Assembly (NCBI RefSeq): GCF_017168195.1
Contig: NZ_JADNYL010000001.1
Span: 558,001 to 622,000, forward strand
Direction of reading: 5' to 3'
Length of the DNA stretch: 64,000 nucleotides
DNA from: Thalassotalea sp. G2M2-11
GTDB lineage: Bacteria > Pseudomonadota > Gammaproteobacteria > Enterobacterales > Alteromonadaceae
Below are positions 17,071 through 26,004 of this stretch, piece after piece; within the stretch, counting starts at the first letter, position 1, and each line of letters opens with the position of its first letter. Below the pieces are notes generated by a model. It worked only from the letters and a program-made list of their open reading frames with translations. It was not told the DNA's origin and ran no database searches. A program made the position numbers and the translations under genes.

Positions 17071-19818
17071 CTATTGTTTAATAAAGACAGCAGTGGTTAA
17101 ACCAGGCACAGTAAAACCGCTGTCCGTTGCACTACTTGTTTTTACTAGAGGGTCTGCCCCTTGTTGTAAAACAGGGTGAAGTTGATATTGTTTTGCGTCA
17201 GTAAAGGCAAAGTGTTGACTGTTCTCTGCACTATTAAAAATCACCATCAGTGATGGTGACTGCTCATCACCCTCGATACTCATCACAATCAAGCCTAAGG
17301 TTTGTTTACTGCCGGTATTATGAAATTTCACCCGTTTTAATATCTCGTTTTCATTAGTTAAACGAAATAATGGTGAAGACATTCGCAGTTTGATTTGATC
17401 TAGAAACACCGCAGAGCTAAAGGCAATGTCTTGCGCCGAAACCAGATCTTTGCCCGCGTTGTTTGATAGTATTTCTCGGATCATTTGCCAGTTTTGCTGG
17501 TCTTTCTCTGCTGGTGGCAAGCCAATATTGTAGTTATTACTTTGCTGGCTAAAATCGACTTTATTAAACCAGTCGCCGTAGTCGTATGAATCGCGTAAAA
17601 ACCCTTTCGAGCGTAATAACTCACTGCCCATGTGAATAAAAGGAATACCTTGCGCAAATAATACATAAGATAGACTTTGTAATTGCATTCTTACGCGTTG
17701 TGCTGTGCTTAGATGGTAGGCAATCCGGTATTGGTTATTATCCCATAGGGTTTGATTATCATGCTTGGAGACATAATTGATGGTATCCGCTGGATCTAAG
17801 GCATAGCCCGTTGGTTGCCCCCCGTAGCTAATTTCTTTACCTAATGAGGTATCATCAGAGGCGGTAACTAATGGGTAATTGGCAAGGTTGCCAGTTAAAC
17901 CAATGCGAAGTTGATCCGCGAGTTGGTAGTACTTATGCTGCGCATCACTGGTTTGTAGTTCATTCGGTATCGTGGCTAGGCCGTTGCCTATTCCTTGGCT
18001 TTTACGAATATCACTGCCTTGAGCATTAAATGCCCCACCACGAACGGCATCACGTAATCTATCGGTAAAAGTGCCTATTTCTGTGCCGCTCAGCTCTAAT
18101 TGACTGGCTTGGACAAAACGTTGATTATTAGCCACTTCGCCAAAATTCCACCCTTCACCATAAAAGTAAGTATCTGGATCAACCGCTTGTACCGCTTGCC
18201 TTGCTAATAGCATGGCGGCTTTGGGTTGGTGCGCCATTAAGTCAAAGCGAAAACCATCAATTTTATAGTCTCTGGCCCAGACCACTAATGAATCAATCAT
18301 TAGCTTTTCCATCATGGCATGTTCGGTTGCGGTATTATCACAACAAGTCGATTGAGCAATTTCACCTGTGATGGTATCTAAACGCTGGTAATAATTGGGG
18401 ACAATTTTATCAAGCACGGCTGTTGGCTCTAATGCAGCTTGATGCGTGTGATTGTAGACCACGTCCATGATGACGCGAAATCCTAGGTTGTGTAATGCTT
18501 GCACCATAGCGCGAAATTCGACAATTCGGTTCATCCCTTCAGGGTTAACCGCATAGCTTCCTTCAGGCACAGTATAATGGAAAGGATCATAACCCCAGTT
18601 GTAACTGTCTATGCTACGTAATGCTGAAACGAGTGCTTGTTGTTGCTCACTGTCTGTGGGTAATGCAGCTAAATAGCTGGCGATGGTTTGGCTTTTATCT
18701 GTCGCCAAGTCACAAACAGCAGCTAATTGACTGCGTTGACATGCCGTTTCAAGGGTATGATTAATATTAACCACCTGACTTTCATCTTCATTGATGGTGC
18801 CAATATCAAAGGTAGGCAGTAAATGAATACTATTGATGCCAGCATCTCTTAGTGCATTGAGGTGTTTAATCCCTTGGCTATTTTGTTCGGTAAAGGCAAG
18901 GTATTTTCCTCGGTGCTTTTCATTGCTTAATGCGTGTTCAAAGGCACTGAAGTCACGAATATGGGTTTCATAGAAAATATTATCTTCTGGATGATTAACA
19001 CTGTTATCTTGTTGGTCTAGCCAACCTTTTGGCATAGTGTCTGAGTGATTAAGGTTGACAATTTGCGAGTACTTACTGTTGGTTGACAAGCTTAAGGAAT
19101 AAGGGTCGGTTGTAATGATGGTTTCTACTTGCTCACTTGAGCTGTGGTAAATTTCAACTTCATACTGATAATACATCCCCGTTAAGTCATTACTGCTAGT
19201 CGCCGACCATACGCCTGTTGCTTCGTCTTCTTCCATGACTATACTGGCTGGTGTCAGTGGCTGTTTATCTTGTTCAAAAAGCAATACCTTGACCGAACGT
19301 GCGGTTGGCGCCCAGAGTTTAAACTGTGTTTGTTCGCCATCAAGTTGGGCGCCAAAATCTGTTATTTCATTGGCATCATTACTGCCAGCAGCATAAAGGG
19401 CATCAAGTAAAAGTGCGGTTTGCACTCGTGTGCCTTTTTCATTTGAGCTGTTTTTCTCGCCACTGATGATAACCAAAGGTTGCTTGAGTAATTGTTTGAT
19501 TTGAGTGTTTTCTAGCTCAAGACGATAACTGTTAAATGCACTGAGATGAGGATATTTATTGGCGATTGCAGCAGGCATAGTGACTGGTGTTAACGTAAAT
19601 TCTTTTGTTGCCGTTAGACTATCAAGTGAATTAATCAGGCGGACGGGTTGCTGACTATATTGTTTATCAATTAATAGAGTTTGTGGTGCAACCCAGTGAG
19701 CTGCAGCTAAGCGGATCGGAGAGCTCTTTGGCGTGCCTGATGATGCTTGCTGGTCGTCAGAAGATTGAGACTGACAAGCGCCACATAGCAGTAAAATAAG
19801 GTAGACAATCTGTCGCAT
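17071..19818 (-). CDS. pulA: Type I pullulanase, probable lipoprotein
   Basis: 915 residues. The N-terminus (MRQIVYLILLLCGACQSQ) looks like a lipoprotein signal with an imperfect lipobox ending GAC. Order: N-terminal beta-domain, CBM48-like domain (QFKLWAPTARSVKVLLFE), then a GH13 catalytic domain with the type I pullulanase signature YNWGYDP, nucleophile block GFRFDLMAHQ, acid block YFYGEGWNFG and SKHDNQTLWD; C-terminal beta-domain. It debranches alpha-1,6 links in starch, glycogen or pullulan at the cell surface. The Shine-Dalgarno AGGATG precedes the ATG. A MITE-like element begins 37 bp upstream and separates the gene from the nearest operator (20175), which could alter its expression. 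Confidence 0.93.
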   Translation of the reverse strand: MRQIVYLILLLCGACQSQSSDDQQASSGTPKSSPIRLAAAHWVAPQTLLIDKQYSQQPVRLINSLDSLTATKEFTLTPVTMPAAIANKYPHLSAFNSYRLELENTQIKQLLKQPLVIISGEKNSSNEKGTRVQTALLLDALYAAGSNDANEITDFGAQLDGEQTQFKLWAPTARSVKVLLFEQDKQPLTPASIVMEEDEATGVWSATSSNDLTGMYYQYEVEIYHSSSEQVETIITTDPYSLSLSTNSKYSQIVNLNHSDTMPKGWLDQQDNSVNHPEDNIFYETHIRDFSAFEHALSNEKHRGKYLAFTEQNSQGIKHLNALRDAGINSIHLLPTFDIGTINEDESQVVNINHTLETACQRSQLAAVCDLATDKSQTIASYLAALPTDSEQQQALVSALRSIDSYNWGYDPFHYTVPEGSYAVNPEGMNRIVEFRAMVQALHNLGFRVIMDVVYNHTHQAALEPTAVLDKIVPNYYQRLDTITGEIAQSTCCDNTATEHAMMEKLMIDSLVVWARDYKIDGFRFDLMAHQPKAAMLLARQAVQAVDPDTYFYGEGWNFGEVANNQRFVQASQLELSGTEIGTFTDRLRDAVRGGAFNAQGSDIRKSQGIGNGLATIPNELQTSDAQHKYYQLADQLRIGLTGNLANYPLVTASDDTSLGKEISYGGQPTGYALDPADTINYVSKHDNQTLWDNNQYRIAYHLSTAQRVRMQLQSLSYVLFAQGIPFIHMGSELLRSKGFLRDSYDYGDWFNKVDFSQQSNNYNIGLPPAEKDQQNWQMIREILSNNAGKDLVSAQDIAFSSAVFLDQIKLRMSSPLFRLTNENEILKRVKFHNTGSKQTLGLIVMSIEGDEQSPSLMVIFNSAENSQHFAFTDAKQYQLHPVLQQGADPLVKTSSATDSGFTVPGLTTAVFIKQ

Positions 19819-19855
19819 GGTTGCATCCTGTAATAATAATTTTGTTATTTGTTGT

Positions 19856-20122
19856 TAGGGCGTGTTGATCTTTGCTGTTTGATTTTTGTTTGAAATAAAA
19901 GTGTTTTAATCGCGGCGTGAGGAATGACGCTTAGTCATCTAAGTAAATCTCCTCACAACAAAGAGTAAAACGCTTTTAACCGAACCTTTCAGGCAGCGTT
20001 TGTTGTCATTTCTACTATGTTAGTGCTTTATCATGTGGAACAACCACACATCAAAAGCACTGCCTTGTATAAATTTCCAACAAACTGCTGCAAAAACAAA
20101 CTTGAAAGATCAACACGCCCTA
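19856..20122. mobile_element. MITE-like element, copy 1
   Basis: Starts and ends with the terminal inverted repeat GGGCGTGTTGATCTTT / AAAGATCAACACGCCC and is flanked by TA on each side (19856-19857, 20121-20122). The body is 263 bp with no transposase. A second, inverted copy lies at 33942-34258; the aligned ends look about 90% identical by eye. The TA flanks suggest movement by an IS630/Tc1-type transposase encoded elsewhere (inference). Confidence 0.8.
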
Positions 20123-20174
20123 ATTTCACTTAATTTACGTGGCAATTTGTTGAATAAGAAGCATCGCTCAGTCC

Positions 20175-20190
20175 TTGCATACGTATTCAA
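20175..20190. promoter_or_regulatory. Maltodextrin operator candidate on the pullulanase side
   Basis: TTGCATACGTATTCAA, symmetric about TACGTA. It is the operator closest to the pullulanase gene. Without the MITE it would lie about 90 bp upstream of that start codon instead of about 357 bp. Confidence 0.7.
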
Positions 20191-20320
20191 AGCTTGGCTT
20201 CTTTTAGAAAAAATGCTTATTTTTATCAATGTTAGTCTATTTTTAATAGATGTAACTATATGTTTCATCGGGCTTAGCGCTTGATAAGGCTTAGGCTGAT
20301 TTTGTAAAAAGTAAGCAGTG

Positions 20321-20365
20321 TTGAATACGTATGCATGACAAATGCGAGTTTGAATACGTATGCAT
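20321..20365. promoter_or_regulatory. Tandem maltodextrin operators upstream of TonB receptor
   Basis: Two identical TTGAATACGTATGCAT sites at 20321-20336 and 20350-20365, 29 bp apart, about 155-200 bp before the receptor start. They match the other TACGTA operators of the locus. Confidence 0.75.
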
Positions 20366-20519
20366 AATGTATTTTTCGGTTGCTTACCTCTCTATATTAA
20401 TGTCATCCACCTTTGAAGTGGGTAACACATACACATGAAATACATAGTTATTACAGTCAGTCGTTTGGAACGCTGAAACATAAAATAATTTACACGGATG
20501 TTTGGGGGAGAGATCACAC

Positions 20520-23327
20520 ATGGTTAAGTTTAAACCGAACAAGTTAACATTAGCGATATTGTCGACAGGTTTATTGGCAGTAAGTGCTTCTTCATATGCC
20601 TATGAAGAACAAACAAAAGAGACAAAGAAAAAAGCGGAAGACGTAGAAGTTATTGAAGTGACAGGCTTTCGTGGCAGTATTGTTGAGTCAATCAATACAA
20701 AGCGTTATTCGTCCGAAGTAGTTGAGTCAATTTCTGCGGAAGATATCGGTAAGTTGCCGGATTCATCCATTGCTGAATCAATTGCTCGTTTACCTGGTCT
20801 AACAGCACAACGTCTAGATGGTCGTGCAAGCCGTGTAAGTATTCGTGGCTTTGGTGAAAATGAAAGTGGTACCACTTTCAATGGTCGTGAACAAGTATCG
20901 ATTAGTGACAACCGTGGTGTTGAATTTGACTTGTACCCCTCAGAGATCATGAGTGGCGTAACGGTTTATAAAACACCTAGTGCTAGCTTAGAAGCCGAAG
21001 GTATTGCTGGTATTATTGATATGCAAACCGTTAAACCACTTGCCAAAGAAGAGCGCGTGTTGCAATTTAACGGTCAATTTGAGCAGACGAGCTTTAACAA
21101 GTTAAATCCTGACGGTAATGATAACGGTTTCCGTGGAACCTTCTCTTATATGGATAAGTTTGCTGATGATACTATCGGTGTAGCATTTGCTTATACAGGT
21201 ATGAGCTCTCCTAACCAAGAAAAACGTTGGAACGCCTGGGGTTACCCAACTTTTACTTACCCTGATGGCTCTGAGGGATCTATTTTAGGTGGCGCAAAAC
21301 CATTTGTTCGCTCATCAACCTTAGAGCGTGATTCAGCCATGTTAGTGGTTGAAGCTGTGCCTAGTGATAAATTACACCTAACATTTGATGCTTTATACGT
21401 CGATTTTTCTGATGAGAAAATTTTACGTGGTATCGAAGTGCCATTTGCTTGGGGTCAAGGCTCTATTTCTGCTGAAAATGCCACTATTGATGCTGAATCA
21501 GGCTTTGTCACCAGTGCTATTACCGAAGGCCAACGTGTGGTTGTCCGTAATGACTATGAAGAGCGAAAGGCGGAGTTAACTTCATTAGGTTTTAATGCGC
21601 AATATGACTTAGCAGATACGTGGCAATTAGAGTTTGATGCCAGCTATTCTCAAGTAGAACGTGATATCTGGAGTATTGAAAGCTATTCAGGTACTGGCCG
21701 AGGTGATTCACGCGGCGCTGCTGATAACTTAGGCTACCAATTTGATGGTGGTAATACTGGTGCAACTTTCTCACATCAATTGGATTACAGCGATTACAAT
21801 TTAATTCAACTTGGTGGTCCTTTGTCTTGGGGCTGGAGCTCTGCGCTTAATCAAAAATATGGCGTAGTCGGTACTGAATACGAAAACCAATTACAAGATG
21901 GTTTTATTAACGCGCCTAGCATTGATGATGAATTAACGGCATTAAAACTTGCTGCTTCACATGATATTGAAAGTGATGTTATTTCTTCAGTTAAATTTGG
22001 TGTTTCTTACCGTGAGCGTGAGAAAACTAAGGCTTCTGAAGGCTACTTTATGACCTTGTCATCGTTTAATTATCCAAATAATCCAGGCATGTTAGTTGTG
22101 CCAGAAGAGTACCGTGAAGGTACGGCTAATTTAGACTTTATCGGTATGGGCGATATGATCGCTTATGATACCAATGGTCTGATTAACGATGGTTATTATG
22201 ATTTATTAGCAGAAAGTTTAACTAATCCTAGTCATGCAACTAAGTCATGGACAGTTAAAGAAGAAGTTCTGTCTGCCTTTGTTCAAGCGAATATTGATGC
22301 TGAGATTGGTGGTGTGCCAGTAACAGGTAATGTAGGTTTGCGTTATGTCGAATCTGATCAATCTTCACAAGGTAACGCTTTTAATACTGTTGATGGTTTA
22401 GTGGTAAATTCGCCGACGAATATCAGCCATGACTATTCGCACTTATTACCTAGCATTAACTTATCATTTAGATTGGACGACCAACAAACACTTCGTTTTG
22501 GTGCGGCAAAAACTATTTCTCGTGCCCGTTTAGATGAAATGAATGCCTCTGTAAATGCTTCATATAACCAACAGCCAGATGAAAATGGTAATTACTGGAG
22601 CGTCAGTGGTGGTAACGTTGGCTTAGAGCCGAAAGAAGCCATAGGTATTGATCTTTCTTATGAAAATTACTTTAGCGATGAAGGGTATTTCTCAGTAGCG
22701 TTATTTCATAAAGACTTAAGTGAATGGATTTTTGATGGTACTTATGCAGTTGATATGACAGGTGTTGCTGATCCGGCAACAGGTGAAGTACCAGCAAACT
22801 CTTCAGGTACTGGCTACGGTAAAGTGAATGGTGGTGAAGGTACTTTATGGGGCTATGAATTATCTTTAGCCTTCCCATTCAAAATGATTGATGAGAGCTT
22901 AGATGGTTTTGGTTTGATTGCCAGCCATACCTCTGTTGATTCTGACTTAGAAGATCCAAATGGTAATGAATACCAGTTACCTGGATTGTCAGATAGCATC
23001 CAAAGCTTAACATTCTATTATGAAAAGGATGGCTTCCAAGCGCGTGCCAGCGTGCGTAAGCGTGATGACTTTAAAGGCGATGTGTACGGTTTAGGTTTCT
23101 CAACTAACCAAGTGGATATTTTAGGTGAAACTATTATTGATGCTCAAATTGGTTATGACTTTGGTGAAGCAGGCGTTGAAGGTTTAGAAGGTTTATCTAT
23201 CTTCTTCCAAGCGCAGAACTTAACGGAAGAACCATTTACTTCATTACAAGGCGATAATGCTTTACAAGTGCGTGATTACCAAGATTACGGTAGTACTTAC
23301 TTACTAGGCTTTAGCTACAAAATGTAG
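20520..23327 (+). CDS. TonB-dependent receptor, probable maltodextrin outer-membrane transporter (MalA-like)
   Basis: 935 residues from the ATG at 20520, which has a GGGGGAGAG Shine-Dalgarno; an in-frame TTG at 20502 is less likely. Signal peptide about 1-27 (ending SSYA), TonB box in DVEVIEVTGF, plug domain (SISAEDIGKLPDSSIAESIA, SIRGFGENESG), then a long beta-barrel ending in the aromatic-terminated strand YLLGFSYKM. It belongs to the Xanthomonas/Caulobacter-type receptors used for oligosaccharides. Starch enzymes, TACGTA operators and the adjacent halogenase-like gene support maltodextrin uptake, as for Caulobacter MalA (inference). No SusD-like gene is present. Confidence 0.92.
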   Translation: MVKFKPNKLTLAILSTGLLAVSASSYAYEEQTKETKKKAEDVEVIEVTGFRGSIVESINTKRYSSEVVESISAEDIGKLPDSSIAESIARLPGLTAQRLDGRASRVSIRGFGENESGTTFNGREQVSISDNRGVEFDLYPSEIMSGVTVYKTPSASLEAEGIAGIIDMQTVKPLAKEERVLQFNGQFEQTSFNKLNPDGNDNGFRGTFSYMDKFADDTIGVAFAYTGMSSPNQEKRWNAWGYPTFTYPDGSEGSILGGAKPFVRSSTLERDSAMLVVEAVPSDKLHLTFDALYVDFSDEKILRGIEVPFAWGQGSISAENATIDAESGFVTSAITEGQRVVVRNDYEERKAELTSLGFNAQYDLADTWQLEFDASYSQVERDIWSIESYSGTGRGDSRGAADNLGYQFDGGNTGATFSHQLDYSDYNLIQLGGPLSWGWSSALNQKYGVVGTEYENQLQDGFINAPSIDDELTALKLAASHDIESDVISSVKFGVSYREREKTKASEGYFMTLSSFNYPNNPGMLVVPEEYREGTANLDFIGMGDMIAYDTNGLINDGYYDLLAESLTNPSHATKSWTVKEEVLSAFVQANIDAEIGGVPVTGNVGLRYVESDQSSQGNAFNTVDGLVVNSPTNISHDYSHLLPSINLSFRLDDQQTLRFGAAKTISRARLDEMNASVNASYNQQPDENGNYWSVSGGNVGLEPKEAIGIDLSYENYFSDEGYFSVALFHKDLSEWIFDGTYAVDMTGVADPATGEVPANSSGTGYGKVNGGEGTLWGYELSLAFPFKMIDESLDGFGLIASHTSVDSDLEDPNGNEYQLPGLSDSIQSLTFYYEKDGFQARASVRKRDDFKGDVYGLGFSTNQVDILGETIIDAQIGYDFGEAGVEGLEGLSIFFQAQNLTEEPFTSLQGDNALQVRDYQDYGSTYLLGFSYKM

Positions 23328-23359
23328 TGAGTGATTATTGCTCAATGTAAGTAATAACT

Positions 23360-23385
23360 AAGCCCTTGCCTATGCAGGGGCTTTT
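23360..23385 (+). terminator. Terminator after TonB receptor gene
   Basis: Stem AAGCCCTTGC / GCAGGGGCTT (one wobble pair) followed by T's, 32 nt after the stop. The downstream halogenase-like gene probably has its own promoter or depends on read-through. Confidence 0.8.
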
Positions 23386-23386
23386 T

Positions 23387-23455
23387 ATATACAGGAAGTA
23401 TGGTCGAAAAATGCTCCATGCGTTTTCGACATTTTCACCATCCTTGGTGATCGTA
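23387..23455 (+). repeat. Double-hairpin intergenic repeat, copy A
   Basis: 69-bp unit with two hairpins: GTCGAAAA / TTTTCGAC (23403-23430) and TCACCATCCTTGGTGA (23435-23450). A near-identical unit in the same orientation starts at 23538. The spacer between the copies (23456-23537) holds more short dyads (for example AGGCATCCATGCCT) and GC-rich palindromic bits. It resembles REP/BIME-type intergenic elements. Confidence 0.75.
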
Positions 23456-23537
23456 TGACGCGGGCGCATGACCGTTCCTAGGCATCCATGCCTTCACGGC
23501 ATTAGTATTTCCTATACGTCGAGGCGCCGGAGCGGCG

Positions 23538-23606
23538 ATATACAGGATGTATGGTCGAAAAATGCTCCATGAGTTTTCGACATTTTCACCATCCTTGGTG
23601 ATCGTA
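23538..23606 (+). repeat. Double-hairpin intergenic repeat, copy B
   Basis: Same 69-bp unit as 23387-23455, differing at only a few bases (for example GAGTTTTCGAC instead of GCGTTTTCGAC). The remaining bases to 23794 show no gene; a reverse open frame at 23435-23644 runs across both repeats and is not credible. Confidence 0.75.
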
Positions 23607-23794
23607 AATCGAAATGACAGCAGTATTATTTCGCGAAGATACAACTGATAGGATATGACGTAGGCGCAGATTTTTATATTTGTGTCATTTTTATAAAAGT
23701 AATAATTCTTAGATAGCGCATGAAATAATTTGTTAAATCAGCAGCTAAGCGACATTATTGATAGATAGCGTTGCAGATAAAATACAGGTGACTT

Positions 23795-25282
23795 GTGGAT
23801 AGTAAAATTGAAAACGTGGTTATTGTCGGTGGTGGTACTGCTGGCTGGATCACTGCCGCTTTGATGGTGAAAGTGTTAGGTAAGTCAATCAATATTACCT
23901 TAGTAGAATCTGATAAAATTGGCATTATCGGGGTAGGTGAAGCGACCATTCCACCGATCATTCCTTTTAATAATGCCTTAGGTATTGATGAAAAAGCGTT
24001 TCTAAAAGCAACGAAAGGCACATTAAAACTTGGTATTGAATTTGAAAACTGGAAGCAACAGGGCGATAAATACATGCACGCTTTTGGTGGTATCGGCAAA
24101 AACTTCCCATTCTGTGACTTTTACCACTTCTGGGTAAAAAGCCAACAGCTAGGTTATGGATCAGAGTTTGGTGACTTTTCATTGAATTACCAAGCGTCAA
24201 AAGCAAGTAAATTTGCCAAGTTATCTCATATTGAAGGGACGAACTTACCGGGCATTGAGTACGCTTATCATTTTGATGCTGGCCTTTACGCCAAGTTTTT
24301 ACGTGATTTCAGCGAAAAACTCGGTGTTACTCGGGTTGAAGGTATCGTGGAAAATGTCGAGGTTGATAAAAATAATGGCTATGTCACCCGCTTGCAACTA
24401 GAAGGCGATCGTAGCGTTTGTGGTGATTTATTCGTTGATTGTACTGGCTTAAAAGCATTATTAATTGAGCAAACTTTATCGACAGGCTTTGATGACTGGT
24501 CGCACTGGCTGCCTTGTGATCGTGCAATGGCTGTTGCCTGTGAATCGGTGAAACCTATTGTACCTTATACACGCTCAATTGCGCATGATGCGGGCTGGCG
24601 TTGGCGCATTCCATTACAACATCGCACTGGCAATGGTGTAGTGTACTCGAGTAAACACATGAGTGATGAGCAAGCCAAAGATTTGTTGTTATCGAGCCTT
24701 GACGGTGAGCAAATTGGTGAGCCTAGAACCATTCCTTTTAAAACTGGGCGACGACGGAAGCAGTGGAATAAGAATGTGGTCGCCATAGGCTTATCGAGTG
24801 GTTTTTTTGAACCGTTAGAGTCCACTAATATTCATTTGATCCAAACGGCAGCCACTCGCTTGTTAAAGTTTTTCCCGCATTTGGGTATTAAAGATGAAGA
24901 AGTGCAGGAATTTAACCGCCAATCACAAATAGAGTCTGAGCGGATGCGCGACTTTATTATTTTGCACTACAAGCAAACACAGCGTGATGACAGTGATTTT
25001 TGGCGGGCATGCCAACGTATGGATGTCCCCGACACCTTAACTCAGAAAATGGCACTCTTTGAACAAAGTGGTAAAATTTTCCGTGAGCAAGATGAACTGT
25101 TTACTGAAATTGCTTGGCAACAAGTGATGATCGGGCAAGGACTTATTCCGAAAGACCATCACCCACTGGTCGACTCACTGAGTTCAGAACAAATCACAGA
25201 CTTAATGGATAATCTGAAAACACTTGTGCAACGTACAGTGAATAAAATGCCGATGCATGAAGACTTCTTGTCTCAACAGTGA
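23795..25282 (+). CDS. Tryptophan-halogenase-like flavoprotein of a sugar-utilisation locus
   Basis: 495 residues. The GTG start at 23795 has a good AGGTGA Shine-Dalgarno. N-terminal FAD-binding motif VGGGTAGW, the halogenase motif GWRWRIP (about 266-272), and a lysine (Lys78 in GTLKLGIEF) at the position of the catalytic lysine of PrnA-type tryptophan 7-halogenases. Members of this family are commonly encoded beside TonB receptors for oligosaccharides in Alteromonadales, Caulobacter and Xanthomonas, where their substrate is unknown. Whether it halogenates anything is open. It is followed by a terminator. Confidence 0.88.
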   Translation: MDSKIENVVIVGGGTAGWITAALMVKVLGKSINITLVESDKIGIIGVGEATIPPIIPFNNALGIDEKAFLKATKGTLKLGIEFENWKQQGDKYMHAFGGIGKNFPFCDFYHFWVKSQQLGYGSEFGDFSLNYQASKASKFAKLSHIEGTNLPGIEYAYHFDAGLYAKFLRDFSEKLGVTRVEGIVENVEVDKNNGYVTRLQLEGDRSVCGDLFVDCTGLKALLIEQTLSTGFDDWSHWLPCDRAMAVACESVKPIVPYTRSIAHDAGWRWRIPLQHRTGNGVVYSSKHMSDEQAKDLLLSSLDGEQIGEPRTIPFKTGRRRKQWNKNVVAIGLSSGFFEPLESTNIHLIQTAATRLLKFFPHLGIKDEEVQEFNRQSQIESERMRDFIILHYKQTQRDDSDFWRACQRMDVPDTLTQKMALFEQSGKIFREQDELFTEIAWQQVMIGQGLIPKDHHPLVDSLSSEQITDLMDNLKTLVQRTVNKMPMHEDFLSQQ

Positions 25283-25301
25283 ATAGATAGATGTGAGTAA
25301 T

Positions 25302-25334
25302 AAAAAGGATCGCTGCTTTCTAGCGATCCTTTTT
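25302..25334. terminator. Bidirectional terminator
   Basis: Perfect 13-bp stem AAAAAGGATCGCT / AGCGATCCTTTTT with a 7-nt loop between two convergent genes. Confidence 0.9.
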
Positions 25335-25344
25335 ATTTTGATAT

Positions 25345-26004
25345 TTACTCTGGTCCTTTTAACTGCAGTTCACTCAACTGAGCGCGTAAATGACGCATAA
25401 AGGTTTCGCCAGGATCGCTCTTTTTGGTACGGTAATTAGCATCTGCTTCTTTAAATAAAGGATGATCTTCAAACTTATCGTATTCTTGATGACCAATTAA
25501 GTAATCGACTTGCGGATATTTTTTCTTCAAATAAGTAATTAACTTAATATTGGCTGCTAGCTGCGCATCGGTTAACGGGGTATCTTTATTACCACCAACA
25601 TTTTCAATGCCAAAGGCGCAATAATTGAGCCCAATAACATGTCGAGCAAAGGTGGTCTCTTCCGGTAATATTTGGTAAATCGTCCCATCTCTGTCAACAA
25701 CAAACTGCGATGAAACATTGAGTGAACTGGCACCTGTTATTGCAGTGCGTGAGCTAGCGAGAGTCGGTTGATTGAACGCTCGCATTGTACCTTCCAAGGT
25801 GGGCACAACTGTGTAATGCACTACGATCATTTTAGGATCTATGACCGCTTTATCTGTCGTTATGCCATGGCGTTCTTTTAAATATTGCAACGACAGTTGC
25901 TCTCGCTCTTGATTAAAGATCACCGGCTTTTTGACGATCTCAATGGTGCTGCTACACCCAAGAAGTAACACTAAATGACAAATTATTAATATAGGTTTAA
26001 TCAT
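25345..26004 (-). CDS. N-acetylmuramoyl-L-alanine amidase, lipoprotein (AmiD-like)
   Basis: 219 residues. Lipoprotein signal with lipobox LLGC (about residue 17). Amidase_2 fold: zinc ligands in IVVHYTVV and GHQEYD, and the conserved KSDPGETF aspartate. Like E. coli AmiD it should cleave the lactyl-amide bond of muropeptides in the periplasm, attached to a membrane by lipid. Its ATG overlaps the stop of the upstream LD-carboxypeptidase by 4 bp (ATGA), so the two are translationally coupled and act on the same class of substrate. Confidence 0.9.
   Translation of the reverse strand: MIKPILIICHLVLLLGCSSTIEIVKKPVIFNQEREQLSLQYLKERHGITTDKAVIDPKMIVVHYTVVPTLEGTMRAFNQPTLASSRTAITGASSLNVSSQFVVDRDGTIYQILPEETTFARHVIGLNYCAFGIENVGGNKDTPLTDAQLAANIKLITYLKKKYPQVDYLIGHQEYDKFEDHPLFKEADANYRTKKSDPGETFMRHLRAQLSELQLKGPE

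Larger units (their letters stand above)
20123..20519. promoter_or_regulatory. Shared control region between pullulanase and TonB receptor genes
   Basis: About 400 bp without a credible gene; a short open frame at 20033-20284 starts inside the MITE and is rejected. It holds three TACGTA-type operators (20175, 20321, 20350). A possible extended -10 (TGCATAAT, 20361-20368) overlaps the last one, which would fit direct repression of the receptor gene. Confidence 0.5.

Noticed and set aside
20033-20284. Forward 83-codon open frame in the pullulanase-receptor gap
   Set aside because: It begins inside the MITE terminal part and runs across a TACGTA operator; no Shine-Dalgarno and no protein-like character.
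23435-23644. Reverse 69-codon open frame
   Set aside because: It is built from the two 69-bp hairpin repeats and their spacer; the coding look is a by-product of the repeat.
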